From NCBI GenBank assembly GCA_030527015.1, contig JAUNBR010000034.1, forward strand, positions 2,054-39,959: a stretch of 37,906 nucleotides of DNA, read 5' to 3'. The position numbers were made by a program, and so were the translations under genes. Of this stretch, positions 1 through 8,942 are shown in pieces; the first letter of the stretch is position 1, and each line of letters opens with the position of its first letter. The notes below the pieces were generated by a model that ran no database searches, was not told where the DNA came from, and saw nothing but the letters and a program-made list of their open reading frames with translations. The DNA is from Planctomycetia bacterium. Lineage in GTDB: Bacteria; Planctomycetota; Planctomycetia; Pirellulales; Thermoguttaceae.

Positions 1-251
1 TTTACGTGAGCGAAGAAAAACGGCGTCTGTGAAAAATTTCGTCGGGCGATTCAGGTTCTGATTTTTCGTGCGGGGACGGAGTGCGCGTCGGCCACGGTCG
101 GATGTTTTGGAAGCAGAAACTCTTTTTCCATTTTCTCGGAACGCGGAAAGTCGTTTTTCATTCACGTTTTTTTTGCGGGGAAGGCCATCAGCGCGATTTA
201 CGTGAGCGAAGAAAAACGGCGTCTGTGAAAAATTTCGTCGGGCGATTCAGG
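1..251. repeat. 55-bp perfect direct repeat, copies 196 bp apart
   Basis: Bases 1-55 and 197-251 are identical over 55 bp and separated by 141 bp of unrelated sequence (56-196). The first copy begins at the window edge, so the true unit and copy number may be larger. Nothing in it looks coding: the only open frame across it is short, basic and low-complexity. The unit is too long and the spacing too wide for a CRISPR repeat. What it does is unknown; it could be the end of a longer tandem array lying to the left of the window. It differs from the dispersed TA-flanked hairpin family found elsewhere here. Confidence 0.85.
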
Positions 252-359
252 GAAAACTTAAAGCGAAAATAAAAATTTTTCATGCGTCGAATAAAAAATA
301 AGGATAACGAAAGATGAATCTTTGCACGTCGGTGCATATGTTTGCCTGTATTGTCACGC

Positions 360-380
360 GGAAATTTATAGTGTATCGGG
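360..380 (-). repeat. Hairpin-element fragment (outer arm only)
   Basis: A stretch reading GGAAATTTATAGTGTATCGG matches the reverse-oriented outer arm of the dispersed ~100-bp hairpin family. The rest of the element cannot be recognised upstream, so this is a remnant. Confidence 0.6.
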
Positions 381-427
381 CAGATTATGTGTTGAGAATA
401 ATTTTTTTTTAATTTTATTTTTTATGC

Positions 428-456
428 TTGACTTTTGATCTGCGATTTTGTATACT
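428..456 (+). promoter_or_regulatory. Likely sigma70-type promoter of the cas operon
   Basis: TTGACT at 428-433 and TATACT at 451-456 are separated by exactly 17 bp. This is the only good promoter match upstream of cas6. Transcription would start near 463, leaving a leader of about 200 nt that contains a full hairpin element (461-590) before the cas6 ribosome-binding site. Confidence 0.6.
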
Positions 457-460
457 CCTT

Positions 461-590
461 TTATGATGCCAGACGCACGATAAATTTTGTTTTCCCACTC
501 CGCCGAAGGGCAGGCCGGTATTTTCAGTGAAACTAAATGCCGAGGAAGCAGATTTTTATAGTGCATCGGGAATATAGTGCATCGGATATA
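461..590. repeat. Dispersed hairpin element, palindromic type, in the cas leader
   Basis: This is a divergent copy of the family. Its left arm contains GCACGATAAATTTTG, followed by a CGCCGAAGGGCAGG palindrome remnant. Its right arm ends TTATAGTGCATCGGG. The terminal motif TATAGTGCATCGG is repeated (about 558 and 574), as if a second end lies alongside. It sits between the predicted cas promoter and cas6, so it would be transcribed as a hairpin in the operon's 5' leader. Confidence 0.7.
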
Positions 591-671
591 TAAAAAAATG
601 GAAAAGGGATCATTGCCAGCGGAAGGCTTGCGCGATACTTCCAGCAAGAATGCACCCACAGGGAGGAAATG

Positions 672-1394
672 ATGAAACAGATAGAACTCTGCTTTGAGGT
701 GGAAAAAAACTTTATCCCGATTCAGTATCACTCGCTGATGCTTAGTTTTATTAAAGGAAGTGTTCAGGGTTATTCTCCGGAACTTTTTTCTGAATGGTTC
801 GGTCCTGGCGGAACGGTGAGGAAAAGTTACACTTTCAGCTGCTTTTTCCCGAGTGCTAAATTTGAGAAGGAACGCATTCTGCTCGGTGAAAATTATTTCA
901 AGATGTTCTTTTCCACCCATGATTTGCGGGATTTACTTCTTTTTTATAATGTTTTTTTGCAGCGCGTAAATGGTTCTTTTCCGATGGCCGCAAACACATT
1001 TACTCTTCGGTCTCTTTATACTCCTTCCGTGGCGGAAATTCAAAAATCGCAGGTTATGGTGAAATTCGACAGTCCGCTGCTGGTTCGCTTTCATGATAAG
1101 GAAGCGAATCGAGACACGTTTTTGGCCTATTTCGACGAGCGTTTTGCTGACGTTTTGAAGGAAAATCTCGCCGTCACTCTGTAAAAAACGGGCGTTTCTT
1201 TTCCTCTGGAAGATTTTCAGATTACTCCGGTAAAGGCCACGAAGACGGTAATTTCTCATTTTGGAATGCGGATAAATGCTAACATCGGCGTTTATTTGCT
1301 GCAGGGTGCGCCACCGCTTTTGAATCATCTCCTTCTGGCAGGTCTGGGAAGCTCCACCAACAGCGGTCATGGTAAATTTCGCGTCATTGGGTAA
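672..1394 (+). pseudogene. cas6: CRISPR-Cas6 endoribonuclease, interrupted by an in-frame TAA
   Basis: Cas6 cuts CRISPR precursor RNA within the repeat and is expected at the head of a type I-B operon. The reading frame runs 172 codons from the first ATG (669) and stops at TAA 1182-1184. The same frame then continues open for another 69 codons to TAA 1392-1394. The downstream part ends LLLAGLGSSTNSGHGKF, which is the glycine-rich C-terminal signature of Cas6, so the stop divides one gene. Total length without the stop, about 240 residues, is normal for Cas6. Two ATGs are available. A GGGAGG at 661-666 is only 2 nt from ATG 669 but 5 nt from ATG 672, so I use 672. The gene lies 14 nt upstream of cas8. 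No frameshift is needed, only one nonsense codon. A sequencing error or a recent mutation are the simplest explanations. A functional split protein or stop readthrough is less likely. Confidence 0.85.
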
Positions 1395-1408
1395 GAAAGG
1401 GAAATAAT

Positions 1409-3130
1409 ATGGATACGCTCAAACTCGAGCCGGGCGATTTCATGAAAAATGCCGGAATCGTCGGTTTTTTACGGATGATGGAGATCCATCGTAACAAAGG
1501 GGGAAATGAGAGCAAACAATTGAAATCAGTTCAAGTTGAGTACGATATTGCAGAGTTGTTGGAAATGGACTTGGCGCAAATGTATATTGATGCGTTTGTG
1601 GAAATTCATGGAGAGGAAACGAACACATTCAAACAATACCAACGAATGGAGATTCTCTTACAAAAACTAAAAACAGACGAGAATCTGGTTTTTAAGGAAA
1701 TCAAGATAGACTGGGAAGATATATCCAAAGAACTCCTTTGGCCGCACTGTACTGACGGATTAAAGAGTGCTGGTCGTCCAGAAGTTATCGACTGGTTAAA
1801 AGACTTGGAGATTTCGGAGGAATTTTTTCGAGATCGCCGTTCCGATTTTATCGCATCTGTAGAAAGGATATCTTCATCCCTAACTCAACCGTCTGTGAAG
1901 AAAATCCTTTTATTCAAGGCGGTCATGTACGAGGTTATTTGCCATTTTTGGGGAGGAAGTTTTAAGAAGGTGAAAGGACAAGGATACAAATTTGATCGTC
2001 AGCAAGGTTTAAAATCCATATTTCACAAAAACATGAGAACATCCCCTATTCGCGACGCTATTCAAAAAGAATATATCAATCCTATTGCTAAAAAACCACC
2101 TGTACGCGTTGATTTTTACTGTATTGATTGCGGTCAAAAAATAACGAAAAGTATTGGACGCGAAATTTCGTTGTTTTTGAATATTGCGGATGACCTTTCC
2201 AGGAAAACATCCGCGTTTTGGAACTGCAAGCCGGATGGGTATTTATGCCCAATTTGTACATTTCTTTACATCCTCGCACCGCTGGGTTTTGTTCGAGTGG
2301 AGAATGGAGACTTTATGTTCATCAACTCCAACACGGACGTTCAGATGCTTTACGATAATAACATGGCGAAATTAAAAGAGGAAGAAACTGCCCCCTCTTG
2401 GCAGCAGCGACTTAATCAGGCAATTGGGCAGTTATTGCAAGGGAAAGAGAAAGTCGCCAGCAATATTCAGGTCATCACGCGTTCGTCGCAGGAAAATAAG
2501 TACCGATTCAATGTGATTGGTCGGGAGTTGGTAGAAATTCTTCAAAAAGCGCGAAAACCCTTGGATTTTTTGAACGAACAGTCCTCGGTTCGATTGGCAA
2601 ATGGCGATTACATCAACGTGTATCAGGAATGTCTTCTGAACGTGTTGAATTATCGGGATCAGTACAACCTGTTGCATCAACTTGTGATGGTGAGCATGAA
2701 ACAGGGTGGGGTAAATCGTTTTTTATGGCACGTTCTTAAGGTTCAATGTCAACAATTATTACTTCGAAAGGAGCATTCGATGGAACTGGATAAACAGCAA
2801 TATTATGCGGCCAAAAGCGGAGCGGAGCTGCGAAATCTGCTCGTTTCGTTAAAAGCGGGAGGGAACGCAGCGGCGTTTACCGACGACAAAAAGGAGGATC
2901 TCATTCGTGGAACGGTATACCAGCTGACCAACGCGCTGAAAGTGCAGGATCGGGAACAGTTCATCGATTTAATCATCCGAATTTACTCTTCGTGCAAAAA
3001 ACCAATTCCGACGGTTTTTTTGTCGGCGCTTCAGGATACAGACACGTTTACGTTTATCGGCTACGCCTTTATCATCGGATTGAAAGGCGGTTTTTACGAA
3101 AATCCCAATAAAACGAATCAGCAAAATTAA
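1409..3130 (+). CDS. cas8: Type I-B Cascade large subunit Cas8 (Cst1, CXXC-CXXC family)
   Basis: This is the large subunit of the type I-B surveillance complex, which in the family recognises the PAM and helps recruit Cas3. The 573-residue protein carries the family hallmark of two CxxC pairs, C238-x2-C241 (FYCIDCGQK) and C280-x2-C283 (YLCPICTFLY). These probably bind one zinc ion and are followed by the typical hydrophobic LAPLGF stretch. Start at ATG 1409 follows AAAGGGA at a suitable distance. It sits between cas6 (14 nt gap) and cas7 (24 nt gap). Its codons, especially in the first two thirds, look more A/T-rich than those of cas7-cas5-cas3. That fits the fast evolution of this subunit and is not by itself proof of transfer. 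Identification as Cst1-type rests on the cysteine pattern and the cas7/cas5 partners; overall sequence is poorly conserved in this family. Confidence 0.85.
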   Translation: MDTLKLEPGDFMKNAGIVGFLRMMEIHRNKGGNESKQLKSVQVEYDIAELLEMDLAQMYIDAFVEIHGEETNTFKQYQRMEILLQKLKTDENLVFKEIKIDWEDISKELLWPHCTDGLKSAGRPEVIDWLKDLEISEEFFRDRRSDFIASVERISSSLTQPSVKKILLFKAVMYEVICHFWGGSFKKVKGQGYKFDRQQGLKSIFHKNMRTSPIRDAIQKEYINPIAKKPPVRVDFYCIDCGQKITKSIGREISLFLNIADDLSRKTSAFWNCKPDGYLCPICTFLYILAPLGFVRVENGDFMFINSNTDVQMLYDNNMAKLKEEETAPSWQQRLNQAIGQLLQGKEKVASNIQVITRSSQENKYRFNVIGRELVEILQKARKPLDFLNEQSSVRLANGDYINVYQECLLNVLNYRDQYNLLHQLVMVSMKQGGVNRFLWHVLKVQCQQLLLRKEHSMELDKQQYYAAKSGAELRNLLVSLKAGGNAAAFTDDKKEDLIRGTVYQLTNALKVQDREQFIDLIIRIYSSCKKPIPTVFLSALQDTDTFTFIGYAFIIGLKGGFYENPNKTNQQN

Positions 3131-3154
3131 CCATTTCAAGAAGGAGAAAATATC

Positions 3155-4724
<1,570 letters not shown>

Positions 4725-4736
4725 GAGAGGTCGGAA

Positions 4737-6905
4737 ATGGAATATCGGGCAAAATCGAATCCTCCGGAAACGATTCAGGAACATACGGAATCTTTGCTCC
4801 GATGTTTGGAGTATTTTCTTTCTATGTACGGGGATTTTTTTACCGAAAACGAGAAAGAGCTCCTCCGTCTTGCCTGCGAAACGCACGATTTAGGAAAGGT
4901 GCATCCCATTTTTCAGGAAATCGTTCGTGGCGATCGTCGGCGTCTGGAAGAATATGTGCCGCATGGATTTTTTAGCGGAATGTTTTTGAATCTTGCCGAC
5001 CTGAAAGAAAAATTTTCGCAAGAGGAGGTCCGGGCGCTGGTGACGGCCATCCATTATCACCACACCCGACCGGATGATTATACCGATGAAATTTATCGTA
5101 ATCATGGCGAAAAATACATGAAATCCGCGATCGAAGGTTATACAGGAATTCCGCTTGAACGAATTTCGACGCGTTATCTACGTTCCCGTCTTTTCATCAA
5201 TTCCGAATCGCAACACCTCGTCAATCCGTCCCCCTCCGTGTGGCAGAAGTTCATACTGCTGAAGGGTCTGCTTAACAAGATGGATTATGCAGCCAGTGCG
5301 CATGTTTCGCCGGAGAAGGTGGAAATCGCGGCGGCAGGGAGCTTGGTAACGACGATTCAGAAAACGTTCGGCAAGCATTTGCGTCCTGCGCAGCATTTCA
5401 TGGCGGAACACCGGCAGGAGAATGTCGTCGTGATTGCGCCGACCGGTTCGGGAAAAACGGAAGGCGCGCTCTTGTGGCTCGACGACCACAAAGGTTTTTA
5501 TACGTTGCCGATGAAAGTTTCCGCGAACGCTATTTTCAAGAGGATTTGCGATAAATACGACTTCAAAACGACCGGGCTGCTGCACTCCGACAGCGTTTAT
5601 GAATACCTGCTTCGGGCCAACGAGGATAATGCGGAAACGGAGGAAAGCGCGAACGATGTTCTTGCGAAGTATTCCGCCGTGCGGAGTTTGGCGATGCCGC
5701 TGACCGTCTCGACGGTGGACCAACTCTTCAAATTCGTTTTTAAAGCGCTCGGCACAGAGATTTTTGCCGCCACACTGAAATACTCGCGGGTCATAATCGA
5801 TGAAATGCAGATGTATGACTCCAAGATTCTTGCCATGTTGCTCTGCGGGTTAAAAACGATTTCCGACATGGGAGGGAAATTCGCCATCATCACCGCGACG
5901 CTCCCGCCGATGATCGAGCGAATCTTGAAGGAAGAATTGGATATTTCGTTTGTGGCCGAGGCGTTTCCCAGCGACCAGCGGCGGCATTTTGTCCATCTTC
6001 AGCCGGGCGATTTCGATTTCGACGCGATTCGGGAAGCGGGAAAATCGAAGAAAGTCCTCGTGCTTTGCAACACGGTGAAAAAGGCGCAGGAAATTCTCGC
6101 CCAGCTGCCGGGCGCGCGGCTGCTGCATGGTCGATTTATTAAACGTGACCGTGCGATTCTCGAAAACGAGATTCAGGAATTTGCTCACGGAACCGCTCCT
6201 GGAATTTGGATTTCCACGCAACTGGTGGAAGCGTCGCTGGATATCGATTTCGATGAACTCCACACCGAAATGTGCCCGGTGGACAGTCTGCTGCAGCGCA
6301 TGGGGCGGTGTTTCCGTGCCCGGAATTACGACGGAACGACGCCGAATGTTTTTGTGTATCCCAACGAACGTCCCAAATTTTACGACGAGGATCTTTACAA
6401 ACGTTCGCTTGATTTGTTGGCAAAATACACCGACCGGATTTTCACGGAAGTGGAGAAAATCGCGTACATGAACGAGGTGTACGACGAGGAATTTATTCGA
6501 GGTTCTGCGTATTATCAAACGCTTATGGACTCCCTTCAAAGTTTCGCCAATCTTCCGCCGCTAAAATATGATAAAGCCGAAGCGGACGATCTTTTTCGGG
6601 ATATTCGAAACCGCACGGTCATTCCGATCGAAATTTATGAAGCGAACAGGGACGAGATCGATCAGGCGGTTTTATGTTCCCAACAGAAAAAACTCTCTTA
6701 TCACGAACGTTTGACAAATCGCCAGTCGGTGGAAGAATATACCGTTTCCATCCAGTGGAATTCCAAGGACATGCGCTTCGTCGATCGTCGCTTGCCTGAC
6801 ACGGACATTTGGCTTACCCGTGCGCGTTATGAATTCGACTCCGAAACGCACGTAGGGTGTGGTCTTTTGCGTGAGAAAGCTCCGGAACCGAGTAATTTTC
6901 TGTGA
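4737..6905 (+). CDS. cas3: Cas3 nuclease-helicase (HD + DExH helicase, single chain)
   Basis: Cas3 is recruited by DNA-bound Cascade and unwinds and degrades the target. The 722-residue chain starts with an HD nuclease domain: H16 in QEHTES, H50-D51 with K54 (ETHDLGK), and H106, H108 and H109 (AIHYHH). The superfamily 2 helicase core follows. Walker A is APTGSGKT (234-241), motif II is DEMQ (355-358), motif III is TAT (386-388), and motif VI is QRMGRCFRAR (520-529). All catalytic residues expected for nuclease and ATPase activity are present. The start follows GAGAGG. It lies 12 nt after cas5 and 9 nt before cas4. At 722 residues it is within the usual I-B range, so interference capacity looks intact at the sequence level. 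Confidence 0.95.
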   Translation: MEYRAKSNPPETIQEHTESLLRCLEYFLSMYGDFFTENEKELLRLACETHDLGKVHPIFQEIVRGDRRRLEEYVPHGFFSGMFLNLADLKEKFSQEEVRALVTAIHYHHTRPDDYTDEIYRNHGEKYMKSAIEGYTGIPLERISTRYLRSRLFINSESQHLVNPSPSVWQKFILLKGLLNKMDYAASAHVSPEKVEIAAAGSLVTTIQKTFGKHLRPAQHFMAEHRQENVVVIAPTGSGKTEGALLWLDDHKGFYTLPMKVSANAIFKRICDKYDFKTTGLLHSDSVYEYLLRANEDNAETEESANDVLAKYSAVRSLAMPLTVSTVDQLFKFVFKALGTEIFAATLKYSRVIIDEMQMYDSKILAMLLCGLKTISDMGGKFAIITATLPPMIERILKEELDISFVAEAFPSDQRRHFVHLQPGDFDFDAIREAGKSKKVLVLCNTVKKAQEILAQLPGARLLHGRFIKRDRAILENEIQEFAHGTAPGIWISTQLVEASLDIDFDELHTEMCPVDSLLQRMGRCFRARNYDGTTPNVFVYPNERPKFYDEDLYKRSLDLLAKYTDRIFTEVEKIAYMNEVYDEEFIRGSAYYQTLMDSLQSFANLPPLKYDKAEADDLFRDIRNRTVIPIEIYEANRDEIDQAVLCSQQKKLSYHERLTNRQSVEEYTVSIQWNSKDMRFVDRRLPDTDIWLTRARYEFDSETHVGCGLLREKAPEPSNFL

Positions 6906-6914
6906 GGTGTTCCC

Positions 6915-7403
6915 ATGCAAATTACCGGCATGATGGTTTATTATTCGCAGGTCTGTCACCGAAAGCTCTGGTATTTTTCCCATGAAATTCGGATGGAACA
7001 GCAGAGCGATCTGGTCACGATCGGTAAGCTGATCGATGAGGGAACGTATACCCGAGACGAGAAGCATATTCAAATTGATAACGTGATGAATATCGATTTT
7101 ATCCGCAGCCGAAAAATTCTTCACGAAGTGAAAAAGAGCCGGAAAATAGAAAGCGCGAGCATTTTGCAGGTGAAATATTATTTATACTATCTTCGGCAGC
7201 GCGGAGCGTCTGGGTTTACGGGGCAAATAGATTACCCCTTACTGAAAAAGAATATTACGGTCGAATTGACCTCGGAGGATGAGTCGATGCTTGAGTCTTT
7301 GCTGGCGCAGATTCAGGAAATTATCGCCAGACGCGTGCCGCCGGAACGTGTGAAAAAAGGAATCTGTAAATCGTGCGCGTACTTTGACCTGTGCTTTATT
7401 TAA
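6915..7403 (+). CDS. cas4: Cas4 adaptation exonuclease (RecB-like, Fe-S)
   Basis: Cas4 trims prespacers and selects those next to a correct PAM, working with Cas1-Cas2. The 162-residue protein has the four cysteines expected for a 4Fe-4S cluster, C14 near the N-terminus plus C151, C154 and C160 in GICKSCAYFDLC. It also has the RecB-type active site: D61, then E71-V-K73 (HEVKKS), with Q85 in the QVKYYLYYL helix. The start follows GAGGTG, 9 nt after cas3. Spacing to cas1 is also 9 nt, as is usual for a cas4-cas1 pair. Nothing is missing. Confidence 0.92.
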   Translation: MQITGMMVYYSQVCHRKLWYFSHEIRMEQQSDLVTIGKLIDEGTYTRDEKHIQIDNVMNIDFIRSRKILHEVKKSRKIESASILQVKYYLYYLRQRGASGFTGQIDYPLLKKNITVELTSEDESMLESLLAQIQEIIARRVPPERVKKGICKSCAYFDLCFI

Positions 7404-7412
7404 GAGGGACGT

Positions 7413-8405
7413 ATGAAACGCAGTTATTACTTGTACTCCGATGGTGAAATTCATCGTAAAGATAATACGCTGCAATTTACCAGTGCGGACGGAAGCCGGC
7501 GCGATTTACCCGTGGAGCGAATTACGGATATTTACGCGTTTTCCCAGATGAACCTGAACACCGCATTTCTCAATTTTCTTGGCGCGCACGGCATTACCCT
7601 ACACTTTTTTAATTATTTTAGTTTTTACACGGGCAGTTTTTATCCGCGTGAACAGCTTTTGGCGGGCGATCTACTCGTGAAACAGGTTCAGCATTATACG
7701 GACGCGGAGAAACGTCTGGATCTCGCGCGGCGTTTTGTCGACACGGCCGCTGCGAATATTTACCGAAATCTCCGTTATTATAATGGTCGTGGGAAAGAGG
7801 TCTCCGGCCCCATGAATCTTATCGATTTTACACGTCGGGAACTTCCGAAAGCGAAAACGATTCCCGAAGTGATGGGGTATGAAGGAACCATTCGGAAAAT
7901 CTACTACGAAACGTGGAATACCCTGGTGGATCAGCCAATCGATTTTACCAGGCGTGTCAAAAATCCGCCCGATAATATGATTAATACGCTGATTTCGTTC
8001 GTCAATTCTTTAATTTATACGAAAGTCCTGACGGAAATTTACCAAACACAACTTAATCCCACGGTCAGCTTCCTTCATGAACCGGGAGTTCGCCGTTTTT
8101 CGCTGAGTTTAGATCTCGCCGAAATTTTTAAACCTCTGCTGGGTGATCGCCTGATTTTTTCTCTCCTTAATCGAAAACAGATTACTGAAAAATCGTTTAC
8201 GCGCGGCCTTAATTTTCTTCATCTTACGAAAGACAGCTCGCAGACCATCCTGCAAGCTCTCGATGAACGCCTGGAAACAACGATTTTTCATAAAGACTTG
8301 GACAAAAAAGTTTCGTACCGGTACCTGATTCGCCTGGAATGTTATAAATTGGTGAAGCATATTCTCGGCGAAAAACCCTACGAAGGTTTTAAAATTTGGT
8401 GGTAA
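7413..8405 (+). CDS. cas1: Cas1 integrase of the CRISPR adaptation module
   Basis: Cas1 is the metal-dependent integrase that inserts new spacers, normally as a complex with Cas2. The 330-residue sequence has the conserved catalytic positions: E157 in GYEGTIRK, H222 in SFLHEPGVRR, and the acidic pair D234/E237 in SLDLAEIFKP. N-terminal beta strands and the helical C-terminal domain have normal proportions for type I-B. The start follows GAGGGA. In most I-B loci cas2 follows immediately. Here the coding region ends FKIWW-TAA and a dispersed hairpin element begins within 10 bp, with no cas2. Without Cas2 the enzyme would not be expected to integrate spacers efficiently, unless cas2 lies elsewhere. 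Confidence 0.95.
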   Translation: MKRSYYLYSDGEIHRKDNTLQFTSADGSRRDLPVERITDIYAFSQMNLNTAFLNFLGAHGITLHFFNYFSFYTGSFYPREQLLAGDLLVKQVQHYTDAEKRLDLARRFVDTAAANIYRNLRYYNGRGKEVSGPMNLIDFTRRELPKAKTIPEVMGYEGTIRKIYYETWNTLVDQPIDFTRRVKNPPDNMINTLISFVNSLIYTKVLTEIYQTQLNPTVSFLHEPGVRRFSLSLDLAEIFKPLLGDRLIFSLLNRKQITEKSFTRGLNFLHLTKDSSQTILQALDERLETTIFHKDLDKKVSYRYLIRLECYKLVKHILGEKPYEGFKIWW

Positions 8406-8537
8406 AATATTTTATACCCGATACACTATAAAATTTCGCTTCCCCAGCATTTTCTCCACGGAAAAAGACTGCTTTAAGAGCCACACAAAACGGAAATTTA
8501 AAATGGAACCAGTATCTTTGGTGGTAAAATATTTTAT
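8395..8537 (+). repeat. 21-bp direct repeat bracketing a hairpin element at the cas1 stop
   Basis: Bases 8395-8415 and 8517-8537 are identical. The first copy spans the last codons and stop of cas1 (TTTGGTGGTAAAATATTTTA plus one base). The second lies directly after the hairpin element 8415-8514. This is far longer than the 2-bp TA duplication seen at nested copies, so it needs another explanation, such as an insertion event with a long target duplication, slippage, or recombination between elements. Confidence 0.9.
8415..8514 (+). repeat. Dispersed hairpin element immediately after cas1
   Basis: A 100-bp copy from TACCCGATACAC to GGAACCAGTA, preceded by TA (8413-8414) and followed by TC instead of TA. 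The core loop is divergent (CAGCATTTTCTCCACGG). It starts 10 bp past the cas1 stop codon, where cas2 is normally found. Confidence 0.9.
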
Positions 8538-8629
8538 CATGGCTGCACGATAAATTTTGTTTTCCCTGTCCGCGAACAGGCCAGCCGATATTTTCGCTTT
8601 CCTGAAAGTACTTGGTTTTTATCCCCGAT
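8534..8629 (+). repeat. Dispersed hairpin element, truncated on the right
   Basis: The left arm has the variant GCACGATAAATTTTG followed by the inserted short palindrome CCTGTCCGCGAACAGG. The right half decays after TTTTCGCTTTCCTGAAAGTA. It begins within the second copy of the 21-bp direct repeat. Confidence 0.7.
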
Positions 8630-8822
8630 CATGATAAATTTCTGTTTTCGGATTTTGCGTCGCTGAAAATGCGGCTTTCAGAGGCGTATATACCCGATAC
8701 ATTATAAAATTCAGCTTCACCGGCTTTTTTGCTTCGCTGAAAAGCCTACGTTCAGAGCCGCACAAAACGAAATTTTAAATTGGAACCAGTATAAACGGAA
8801 ATTTGAAGGAAAGCAGAGTATA
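8630..8822 (+). repeat. Outer hairpin element split by a nested copy
   Basis: The left part, 8630-8690 (CCCCGATCATGATAAATTTC to GCTTTCAGAGGCG), and the right part, 8794-8820 (AACGGAAATTTGAAGG to GAGTA), form one family member once the insert 8691-8791 and one TA are removed. The remaining span 8823-8888 holds only a loop-like fragment (TTTTGCTCCGCTGGACA). Confidence 0.8.
8691..8791 (+). repeat. Nested hairpin element, young subfamily, TA flanks
   Basis: A 101-bp copy, TACCCGATACATT to GGAACCAGTA, with TA at 8689-8690 and 8792-8793. By eye it differs at only about 4 positions from the copy at 21151-21251, and it shares the diagnostic CAGCTTCACCGGCTTTTTTG arm with that copy and with 37859 onward. 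Confidence 0.92.
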
Positions 8823-8888
8823 AAAAGATACGGCGAAATTTTCGTGTTTTGCTCCGCTGGACAGAAACAGAGCGTAAAGTTTTTTTGA

Positions 8889-8922
8889 TAAAAAAAGAAG
8901 AGGTGTGTTAGGCACCTCTTCT
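8889..8922 (-). terminator. Rho-independent terminator of rpsA
   Basis: On the minus strand a perfect 10-bp stem (AGAAGAGGTG at 8896-8905 paired with CACCTCTTCT at 8913-8922, 7-nt loop) is followed by a run of T (plus-strand A-run 8889-8896). It lies about 20 bp past the rpsA stop. Confidence 0.9.
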
Positions 8923-8942
8923 AAATGAAAAAACAGAGTGAA

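Noticed and set aside
1182..1184. Programmed readthrough or recoding of the cas6 TAA
   Set aside because: TAA ends many other genes here, no recoding signal is visible, and such readthrough is not known for cas6. A mutation or base error is simpler.
366..1370. Minus-strand frames opposite cas6
   Set aside because: No ribosome-binding sites or recognisable domains; they are shadows of the cas6 frame and the leader element.
8406..8942. A hidden cas2 after cas1
   Set aside because: No plus-strand frame of suitable length exists, and the region is fully accounted for by hairpin elements and the rpsA terminator.
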